Origin: Candidatus Omnitrophica bacterium 4484_49
Lineage (GTDB): Bacteria > Omnitrophota > Gorgyraeia > Kaelpiales > Kaelpiaceae
Direction of reading: 5' to 3'
DNA: 13,411 nucleotides
Assembly (NCBI GenBank): GCA_002085265.1
Contig: NATI01000029.1
Span: 1 to 13,411, forward strand
Shown here: positions 8,089-13,411 of the stretch, in pieces
Layout of the letters: each line of letters begins with the position of its first letter
Numbering within the stretch: the first letter of the stretch is position 1
Position numbers and translations under genes: made by a program
The notes under the pieces: generated by a model
Told to the model about the DNA's origin: nothing
The model's input: only the letters and a program-made list of their open reading frames with translations
The model's database searches: none

Positions 8089-9198
8089 ATGATAGTGGAA
8101 TTTGGAGAAATTCTGACTGACAGGGAAAGAAAAAATTTTGCCATTCTGGATTTAATTCGCAGAAAAGGTCCTATAACCAGGACTGAGATTTCTAAAGAGA
8201 CGGAACTGAACATCGTTACAGTTTCCAATTACATCAACGCCTACATTCAGAAAGGACTCGTTATCGAAGGAGGGCTGGATGTCTCTACAGGTGGCAGGCG
8301 TCCTGTGGTCCTGGAATTAAATCCCAAAGCAGGGTATATAATAGGTGTGGGTCTGGACTTATTCAGCATAATAGGCATTCTCGCGGATTTGAAGGCCAAT
8401 GTATTGCTTAAGATAAATAAAGCAAGACCTGCAGGTGCTGAAAGCGCACTTCTGGAAGCCTTGAATGAAGTTATTGAAGAATTGATCGCCAAGTCTGACT
8501 TGGAGAGGTCTTCCATTAAAGGTATCGGGATTGGCATCCCGGGAATAGTGGATAGAAAAGGAGGGACAATTCGCTGGCCCCAGCAGATGGGAAGTATTTA
8601 TATCTCTACTTTGAGAAATATGCTGGAGCAGAAATTCGGCATCCCGGTTTTTATAGAAAACGACGCTACAGTTGCCGCTTTTGGTGAGAGAGAGTTTGAA
8701 CTGGAGAGTGATGTCAAGAACCTGATATTTATGTATTCTGGAGTGGGTTGTGGCATTGTAATAAATGGCCAGATTTACAGGGGGTCTACGGGATGTGCGG
8801 GAGAGTTAGGGCTCCCCAATCTGACTTCTGAAGAGAAGGAGAAATGGAGAGGGCTTGCTCGCTGGCAGGCTGATTTGGGTTTAACTGAGATGGCCCAGGA
8901 GGAAATAAAGAAAGGGAAAAAGGATTCCAAAGTCCTGGAACTGGCTGAGGGAGATGCCTCTAAAATAGATTCCAAAGCCGTTATCGAAGCTGCGCGAGAA
9001 GGGGATGCACTTGCGGTTTCTCTGGTAAGAAAAGCCGGAGAGGAACTGGGGGTGAGAATTGCCTATTTAGTGCAGGTATTTAACCCCGAAGTTGTGGTCA
9101 TTGGAGGCGGAATTGAAAAGGCAGGTTCGGTTTTACTGGATGAGATAAAGAGAGTGGTTAGGGAAAATATTTACTTATTTGATGATTTAACTTTATAA
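8089..9198 (+). CDS. ROK-family transcriptional regulator (NagC/XylR/Mlc-like), zinc motif lost
   Basis: This is a probable sugar-responsive repressor of 369 residues. The N-terminal winged helix (about residues 12-65) contains GPITRTEISKETELNIVTVS, followed by the linker signature STGGRRPVVLELNP. The ROK sugar-kinase-like fold comes next, with IENDATVAAFGE (Asp at about 192, the usual sugar-contacting or catalytic position) and GVGCGIVINGQIYRGSTGCAGELG. The usual His after GE.G is Leu (GELGLPN), and the CxCGxxGCxE zinc motif that normally follows is absent, replaced by a Lys/Glu-rich stretch. The chain ends soon after the VVVIGGGIEKAG strand, some 25 residues short of a typical ROK end, without the LGxxAxxxGA tail. 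It may therefore bind sugar in a different way or only bind DNA. It sits 13 bases after the sugar-binding protein gene, presumably on the same transcript, and probably controls this locus and itself. Confidence 0.92.
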   Translation: MIVEFGEILTDRERKNFAILDLIRRKGPITRTEISKETELNIVTVSNYINAYIQKGLVIEGGLDVSTGGRRPVVLELNPKAGYIIGVGLDLFSIIGILADLKANVLLKINKARPAGAESALLEALNEVIEELIAKSDLERSSIKGIGIGIPGIVDRKGGTIRWPQQMGSIYISTLRNMLEQKFGIPVFIENDATVAAFGEREFELESDVKNLIFMYSGVGCGIVINGQIYRGSTGCAGELGLPNLTSEEKEKWRGLARWQADLGLTEMAQEEIKKGKKDSKVLELAEGDASKIDSKAVIEAAREGDALAVSLVRKAGEELGVRIAYLVQVFNPEVVVIGGGIEKAGSVLLDEIKRVVRENIYLFDDLTL

Positions 9199-9200
9199 AC

Positions 9201-9229
9201 TTGACAAAATTAAGAATATATGGGATATT
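9201..9229 (+). promoter_or_regulatory. Sigma70-type promoter of the secreted jelly-roll protein gene
   Basis: A perfect -35 box TTGACA (9201-9206), a 17-base spacer and the weaker -10 box GATATT (9224-9229, four of six) lie just after the ROK stop. The expected transcription start is near 9236, leaving a leader of about 30 bases with a strong Shine-Dalgarno. Confidence 0.6.
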
Positions 9230-9233
9230 TTTA
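9211..9233. repeat. Inverted repeat overlapping the second promoter
   Basis: The arms TAAGAATAT (9211-9219) and ATATTTTTA (9225-9233) pair at 8 of 9 positions around ATGGG. It spans the spacer and -10 box, so it could be an operator. It does not resemble the repeat at 6774-6794, so the two need not share a regulator. Confidence 0.35.
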
Positions 9234-9250
9234 TCACCCAAATAAAATAA

Positions 9251-9259
9251 AAGGAGGTG
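9251..9259 (+). promoter_or_regulatory. Strong ribosome binding site that sets the start at 9265
   Basis: AAGGAGGTG is complementary to nine bases of the 16S rRNA 3' end. AGGAGG ends 7 bases before the ATG at 9265. An in-frame ATG at 9220 lies upstream of this site and upstream of the predicted transcription start, so it is not used. Confidence 0.85.
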
Positions 9260-9264
9260 GGGTT

Positions 9265-9840
9265 ATGAAGCGTGTAGCATTTGTAGTTCTGGCGGTGTGT
9301 TTCTTAAGCGGGGTTTCCTTTTCAGCTCAGGACGTGTTGGTAGTGGCTGATTTTGATTCCGGAGTAAAGCCCAACAATGTGGGAGGTGACTTCGGTGCCT
9401 GGGATAAGGACCCCATGGATTTCTCCCAGACCTGTATGGAGAGTTTCAACACTTCTGAGACCAGGCAAGGCAAAGGATTCTGTTTGAGAATCGATTACGA
9501 TGTCGATTCCCCCAATCCCGCTTACAATGGTCTCTGGATGAAACTCAACGGGCTTGATGCCTCTGCGTATTCCAAGCTTACTTTCTGGGTGAAAGGAGAT
9601 AAGAAGAGAGGATTTACTCCTCTGTTCAAGGTGGAGTTGAAGAACAACAAAGGAGAGGTTGGAAGGTACTATGTTACCGGCGTAACCGATAAGTGGCAGA
9701 AGATAGAAATTCCCCTTATGAAGATGGCTGGGATTTCTGACTACAGCAATCTCAGCGAGTTCGTGATTGTTTTTGAAGATTGGAGATGTCCTGTGAAAGA
9801 AGGAACAATTTATATTGACGACGTTCAGTTTGAGAAGTAA
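9265..9840 (+). CDS. Secreted single-domain jelly-roll (galactose-binding-like/CBM-like) protein
   Basis: This is a predicted exported carbohydrate-binding protein of 191 residues. A signal peptide covers residues 1-20 (MKRV, a hydrophobic core, then SFS before AQD, a plausible signal peptidase I site). The rest is one beta-sandwich domain. It opens with the strand VLVVADFDSG, has GAWDKDP, RIDYDVDSPNPAYNGLWMKL, LTFWVKGDKKRGF and FKVELKNNKGE, and ends with GTIYIDDVQFE, the closing strand typical of galactose-binding-like folds. No catalytic domain is attached. Start 9265 is chosen from the Shine-Dalgarno and the clean signal peptide. The domain is closely similar to the N-terminus of the next protein, so the pair arose by duplication. 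Many codons end in C or G (TTC, AAC, AAG, GAC), unlike the AT-ending codons of the neighbour, which fits high expression. The ligand is unknown. The CBM call rests on fold and context, not on a recognised numbered family. Confidence 0.85.
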   Translation: MKRVAFVVLAVCFLSGVSFSAQDVLVVADFDSGVKPNNVGGDFGAWDKDPMDFSQTCMESFNTSETRQGKGFCLRIDYDVDSPNPAYNGLWMKLNGLDASAYSKLTFWVKGDKKRGFTPLFKVELKNNKGEVGRYYVTGVTDKWQKIEIPLMKMAGISDYSNLSEFVIVFEDWRCPVKEGTIYIDDVQFEK

Positions 9841-9858
9841 TAATAGTTGCATTTCTTT

Positions 9859-9893
9859 AAGGGCGGAGCTGTTTAGTTCCGCCCTTGTTTTTA
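9859..9893 (+). terminator. Rho-independent terminator between the jelly-roll gene and the hydrolase gene
   Basis: A 12-bp stem (9859-9870 with 9875-9886, one G-T wobble, core GGGCGGA/TCCGCCC) closes a GTTT loop and is followed by GTTTTTT. It begins 19 bases after the stop of the jelly-roll gene. Only 16 bases separate it from the next ATG, so the hydrolase depends on read-through or on a promoter inside the upstream gene. Confidence 0.9.
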
Positions 9894-9899
9894 AAATTG

Positions 9900-9909
9900 A
9901 GGAGGTGAT
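9900..9909 (+). promoter_or_regulatory. Extended ribosome binding site of the hydrolase gene
   Basis: AGGAGGTGAT matches ten bases of the anti-Shine-Dalgarno and abuts the ATG at 9910, with only 4 bases between AGGAGG and the start. The match is very long and the spacing short. No alternative start codon lies nearby. Confidence 0.75.
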
Positions 9910-12276
9910 ATGAGGAAGGTAATCGCAGGGATATTATTCCTGATCGTTGCTGTTGGCTGTGTTGTCTGGGATAAAGACCCCAGTGATTTCACCCAGGCCT
10001 GTTATGATTCTTTCTCCCCACTACAGAAAAGAGGAGAGAAAGGTTATTCTTTAAGAATTGATTATGATGTCGATTCTCCCAATCCCGCATTTAATGGAAT
10101 ATGGTTTAAACTGGGAGGTGTGGATTTATCTAATTATAAATATCTTGTTTTGTGGGTCAAAGGAGATGAAAAGAGAGGTTTTACTGAACATTTTAAGATT
10201 GAACTTAAAAATGGCAGAGGAGAAAAAGGAGTATATTATATTACTGGAATAGAGAATAAATGGAAGGAGTTTAAAATCCCTCTGAATAAATTTATGGGTA
10301 TATCTTATTTTGATGATATGCAGGAGATGATATTTGTATTTGAGGACTGGCGGGTTACTAAAAAAGAAGGCACTCTTTATGTAGATGATATCTATTTCAC
10401 ACAGGATAAAATTCTGGATAAGCCATTGTGCAAAATTTTTAAAACCGCAAGAGAAAGGATTCCCAAGCCGGATATTACCGGTCTTTCCGATGAGGAATTT
10501 CTGAACCTTCTACAGAGAAAAGCATTTTTATATTTCTGGCAGGAGACCAATCCCGCTACTGGCCTTACCAAGGATAAGGCGAATAATTTCAAGAAAGATG
10601 ATTTTAAAGTTGCCTCCATTGCTGCTGTTGGTTTTGCCCTTACTTCTTATCCCATAGCAATAGAGAAAGGATGGATAACATATGAGGAGGGCTTGCAGAG
10701 GACTCTTAATACTCTGTTTTTCTTCCGGGATAAACTGGAAAATGTTCACGGTTTTTTCTATCATTTTGTGGGCATGGATAATGGGCTCAGAGTGTGGAAT
10801 TGCGAACTTTCCTCAATTGATACTGCTTTATTTTTAGCAGGAGCATTATTTGCAGGAGAATATTTTGGGGGCAAGGTTAAGCAACTGGCAGATGAATTGT
10901 ACAGAAGAGTGGAGTGGGACTGGATGCTGGGAGAAGGAGATACTTTATGTATGGGTTGGACTCCAGAACAGGGATTTCTTCCCCATCGCTGGAATAAATA
11001 CGGAGAAGAACTTTTAATGTATCTTCTGGCTATTGGTTCTCCCACGCATCCCATACCTGCAGATACCTGGAAGAGGATAAGGAGGCCCATCTGGAAGTAT
11101 GGTAGTTATGTATGTATTTCATCTCCTCCTCTTTTTACTCATCAGTATTCTCATATCTGGGTGGATTTTAGAGATAAGCACGATGAATTTGCAGATTATT
11201 TCACCTCCTCTGTGAATGCCACTCTGGCTAACCGTCAGTTTTGTATAGACAACAAATATAATTCGTTGAGTTATAAAGAAAATTCCTGGGGGCTGACTGC
11301 CTGTGAATGTCCTGCAGGATATAGAGCATATGGTGCCCCTCCGGGCTATGCCAGTCATGATGGCACAGTGGCATTCACCGCTCCTGGAGGTTCAATACCA
11401 TTTGCTCCCCAGGAATGTATTTCTGCTCTGAGATGGATGTATGACCAGTATAAAGAGTATGTCTGGGGGAAATATGGATTTGTGGATAGTTTCAACCGGG
11501 ATAAAAACTGGTATGCGGATATAGTAATTGGAATTGATCAAGGGCCAATTCTTTTAATGGCTGAAAATTATCTTACAGGATTTGTGTGGAAATATTTTAT
11601 GAAAAATGAATATATAAAAAAGGCAATGTCTCTGGTGGGTTTTAAAGAAGGAGGTATGGACCTTATCCCAGAGGAGCCGCCTTTAATTACCGCCGGGTAT
11701 AAGAGGGGATTTGATGAGGAGAAATTTTATAAGCTCACTCCTGAAAAAACGCTGGAATATGGAGCTGTAACCAGATATCCTGAGGATTTAGCCCCCGAAT
11801 TCTCGGTGTCCTGGGATGAGGAAAATTTATATTTTGTGGTCAGGGTGCGGGATAATGAAATAATCGCTGAGGAGGCTCCTAAGAGTTTATATAAACAGGA
11901 TTGCGTTGAGATTTACTTCACACCTGATGAGTTGCTTTACTGGGGTAATCCCGTTCATTTCCAACTGGGATTTTCACCGGGTGAGAGAAATGGGACGCCT
12001 GTAAAATATGCCTGGTTTCAGGATAAAGATTTTCAGGAAATTCAGCTTAAAACAGAAAGGGGAGAAGGAGAATATACCTTGTATATAACAATTCCATTCC
12101 AGATTTTAAATATCCATCCTCAGCCTGACGAAATTTTGAATTTCTCCATTGCAGTCCACGATTATGACAGACAGGATAACACCGATAATTGCAAATTTAA
12201 CCTCCACTTTGTTCCTGTTTATGAAAATGGGTCTCAGAAGGGATTCGAACTTGCGAAGTTAAAACTGGCAAAATAA
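9910..12276 (+). CDS. Lipoprotein glycoside hydrolase, PF10091/GH144-type, with N-terminal jelly-roll and C-terminal CBM9-like domains
   Basis: This is a predicted cell-surface or periplasmic polysaccharide-degrading enzyme of 788 residues. It has a short lipoprotein-like signal (1-16, AVGC, Cys 17). A jelly-roll domain follows at about 18-163, paralogous to the preceding protein but lacking that protein's first strand. The catalytic (alpha/alpha)6-type domain spans about 193-578, with AFLYFWQETNPATGLTKD, VASIAAVGFALTSYPIAIE, WNCELSSIDTAL (acidic E299 and D304), LFTHQYSHIWVDFRD (408-422), NRQFCIDN (441-448), GYRAYGAPPG (470-479) and IDQGPILLMAENY (542-554). These are hallmarks of the Pfam glycoamylase family PF10091, whose GH144 members are endo-beta-1,2-glucanases. 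The C-terminus (about 590-786) resembles CBM9, with SVSWDEENLYFVVRVRDNEI and QDCVEIYFTP. At 464-468 it has ACECP where, as I recall, the family usually has a SDGP-like stretch. Specificity is not proven; other activities occur among related families. It sits directly behind a terminator. Confidence 0.92.
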   Translation: MRKVIAGILFLIVAVGCVVWDKDPSDFTQACYDSFSPLQKRGEKGYSLRIDYDVDSPNPAFNGIWFKLGGVDLSNYKYLVLWVKGDEKRGFTEHFKIELKNGRGEKGVYYITGIENKWKEFKIPLNKFMGISYFDDMQEMIFVFEDWRVTKKEGTLYVDDIYFTQDKILDKPLCKIFKTARERIPKPDITGLSDEEFLNLLQRKAFLYFWQETNPATGLTKDKANNFKKDDFKVASIAAVGFALTSYPIAIEKGWITYEEGLQRTLNTLFFFRDKLENVHGFFYHFVGMDNGLRVWNCELSSIDTALFLAGALFAGEYFGGKVKQLADELYRRVEWDWMLGEGDTLCMGWTPEQGFLPHRWNKYGEELLMYLLAIGSPTHPIPADTWKRIRRPIWKYGSYVCISSPPLFTHQYSHIWVDFRDKHDEFADYFTSSVNATLANRQFCIDNKYNSLSYKENSWGLTACECPAGYRAYGAPPGYASHDGTVAFTAPGGSIPFAPQECISALRWMYDQYKEYVWGKYGFVDSFNRDKNWYADIVIGIDQGPILLMAENYLTGFVWKYFMKNEYIKKAMSLVGFKEGGMDLIPEEPPLITAGYKRGFDEEKFYKLTPEKTLEYGAVTRYPEDLAPEFSVSWDEENLYFVVRVRDNEIIAEEAPKSLYKQDCVEIYFTPDELLYWGNPVHFQLGFSPGERNGTPVKYAWFQDKDFQEIQLKTERGEGEYTLYITIPFQILNIHPQPDEILNFSIAVHDYDRQDNTDNCKFNLHFVPVYENGSQKGFELAKLKLAK

Positions 12277-12284
12277 TTATCAGC

Positions 12285-13411
12285 TTGAATTCCCAGGGTA
12301 AACTTTCTGTATGTGATAAGGGGAGAAACATAGATAATTTCCTCATCATATCATTTCTCGCCTTTTTATGTCTTCTGTGGTATTTTCGGAGTTCGAATTT
12401 TAATTTTGTGGGAGACGATTGGGGTATTATATATGAGAAAAAATCCCTGTTTGATAATCCCCGATTCCTGAAAGAAATATTCTTTCTTCCCACAATTAAA
12501 CACGGGTTGAGAGAAGCACTCTATCATTATTACACCATAACTTCTGAAACCAGTTATCGTCCACTGAATACTCTTTCCTATTTTATAGATTACAAAATCT
12601 GGGGGATGCGGCCTTTTGGTTTCCATCTTACAAATATTCTGTTTCATTGCGGGAATGTCTCGTTATTATATCTCTTGGCCTCTGCCATTTCCGGTTATCG
12701 GCTGTTTGGATTTCTGGCAGGACTATTATTTGCAATCCATCCTTTTGGAAGTGAAACTGTGTGCGTGGTCAGTTTCCGGGAAGACCTGATGGCGTTATTT
12801 TTTATACTTTTGTCGTGTCTGACTTTGTTTAAGTACCTAAATACCCAAAAAAGAGGATTGTTTTACCTGGGGTTGAGTTTTATATTTTATGTATGCGCCA
12901 TTCTATGCAAGGAGAACAGCGTAGTCGCCTGGGCTGTATTTTTTTACCTGATTATGGCCCTGAGGAATAAATTGAACACCAGGAGAGGAGCAGTTTTGTT
13001 TTTAATATCTGGGGGCGTAGTGGGATTGTTTTTTACCTGGATGAGATGGATGTACAACCCTCCGGGTGCAATTAATCCCCTGGTTTCAAATTTCAAAATC
13101 TGGATTTACACTCTGGGAGATGTTTTTGGTAACTACATTTTTTATATTATGATTCCCTGGCATTTTAAATTTTATTTCCCCTGGGAATTTATTCCTCCCA
13201 GTTATTTAAACCTGGGAGTGTTGGTTCATATTGCGGGATTTTTAGTTGTGGTCACTGGAGGAATTTATGTTTTCTTAAGGTCATCCGCGAGAGAGTTGAA
13301 ATTTGGATTTGTATGGATGGGAGCATTTTTCACACCCCTGTGTTTTATACAATATCTGCCATCTTTACAGGCAGCGAGGTATCTTTATATTCCGGGGGCA
13401 GGTGCTGTTAT
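12285..13411 (+). CDS. Multi-spanning GT-C glycosyltransferase (TMTC/ArnT-like), 3'-truncated, start uncertain
   Basis: The frame is open from here to the window end. It encodes a polytopic membrane protein with about ten hydrophobic segments visible. The first segment (FLIISFLAFLCLLWYF) is followed by NFVGDDWG, the acidic pair (residues 44-45 from the TTG) expected in the first loop of GT-C enzymes. TSYRPLNTLSYFIDYKIWG and PFGFHLTNILFHCGN come next, then FLAGLLFAIHPFGSETV with VSFREDLMALFF, the order seen in TMTC-type proteins that transfer sugars from polyprenyl-phosphate donors. TPR repeats often follow in that group but would be beyond the window. No ATG precedes the first TM. Candidates are TTG at 12285 without a Shine-Dalgarno, or ATA at 12330 after AAGGGGAGA. 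It begins 8 bases after the hydrolase stop with no terminator between, so co-transcription is likely. Confidence 0.85.
   Translation, partial: MNSQGKLSVCDKGRNIDNFLIISFLAFLCLLWYFRSSNFNFVGDDWGIIYEKKSLFDNPRFLKEIFFLPTIKHGLREALYHYYTITSETSYRPLNTLSYFIDYKIWGMRPFGFHLTNILFHCGNVSLLYLLASAISGYRLFGFLAGLLFAIHPFGSETVCVVSFREDLMALFFILLSCLTLFKYLNTQKRGLFYLGLSFIFYVCAILCKENSVVAWAVFFYLIMALRNKLNTRRGAVLFLISGGVVGLFFTWMRWMYNPPGAINPLVSNFKIWIYTLGDVFGNYIFYIMIPWHFKFYFPWEFIPPSYLNLGVLVHIAGFLVVVTGGIYVFLRSSARELKFGFVWMGAFFTPLCFIQYLPSLQAARYLYIPGAGAV

Noticed and set aside
9220..9264. Upstream ATG giving a 15-residue extension of the jelly-roll protein
   Set aside because: It would put a polar stretch before the signal peptide, precedes the strong Shine-Dalgarno and overlaps the predicted promoter.
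9322..9852. Minus-strand open frame of 176 codons opposite the jelly-roll gene
   Set aside because: The + strand gene has a signal peptide, Shine-Dalgarno, promoter, terminator and a paralogue. The antisense frame has none of these.
12229..12257. tRNA-like T-arm sequence on the minus strand (GTTCGAATCCC)
   Set aside because: The flanking bases do not form a T stem or acceptor stem, no anticodon arm is present, and the bases encode the conserved end of the hydrolase. Chance resemblance.
1..13411. Mobile elements, CRISPR arrays, rRNA and riboswitches
   Set aside because: No transposase or integrase motifs, no regularly spaced repeats, no terminal inverted repeats and no RNA-gene signatures were seen on either strand.

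Overview
The window looks like chromosome from an uncultured Gram-negative bacterium, possibly an Omnitrophota-like or related candidate phylum. The reasons are tandem RND pumps (which imply two membranes), lipoprotein signals, many AGA/AGG arginine and ATA isoleucine codons, moderate G+C (judged by eye, not counted), and a TMTC-like membrane glycosyltransferase. The lineage is an inference from gene content, because no marker gene is present. Every supported gene is on the + strand and coding density is high. No RNA gene, mobile element or CRISPR array was seen.

Region 1 (1-6753) is the end of an efflux operon. It holds a 5'-truncated RND permease that carries an unusual cytoplasmic C-terminal winged-helix domain, a complete second RND permease, and a membrane-anchored coiled-coil protein. 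The genes overlap by 4 and 8 bp, so translation is probably coupled. The tandem pair suggests a heteromeric pump of the MdtBC kind. A membrane-fusion protein would be expected upstream of the window.

Region 2 (6754-9198) starts from a near-consensus sigma70-type promoter just after the efflux operon. It encodes a lipoprotein sugar-binding protein of ABC-transporter type and a ROK-family regulator. No ABC permease genes accompany the binding protein. The regulator lacks the ROK zinc motif and is short at its C-terminus. An inverted repeat over the promoter -10 box is a candidate operator.

Region 3 (9199-12276) starts from a second promoter. A small secreted jelly-roll, carbohydrate-binding-like protein comes first, followed by a strong intrinsic terminator. 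Next is a large lipoprotein made of a paralogous copy of the same binding domain, a PF10091/GH144-type glycoside hydrolase domain and a CBM9-like domain. The terminator between the two genes suggests that the binding protein is made in large excess over the enzyme.

Region 4 (12285 to the end) is the N-terminal part of a multi-spanning GT-C glycosyltransferase with an unclear start codon.

Taken together, regions 2 and 3 read as a sugar-sensing and glucan-degrading locus. Beta-1,2-glucan or sophoro-oligosaccharides are a reasonable guess because of the GH144-type domain, but the substrate is not shown by the sequence.
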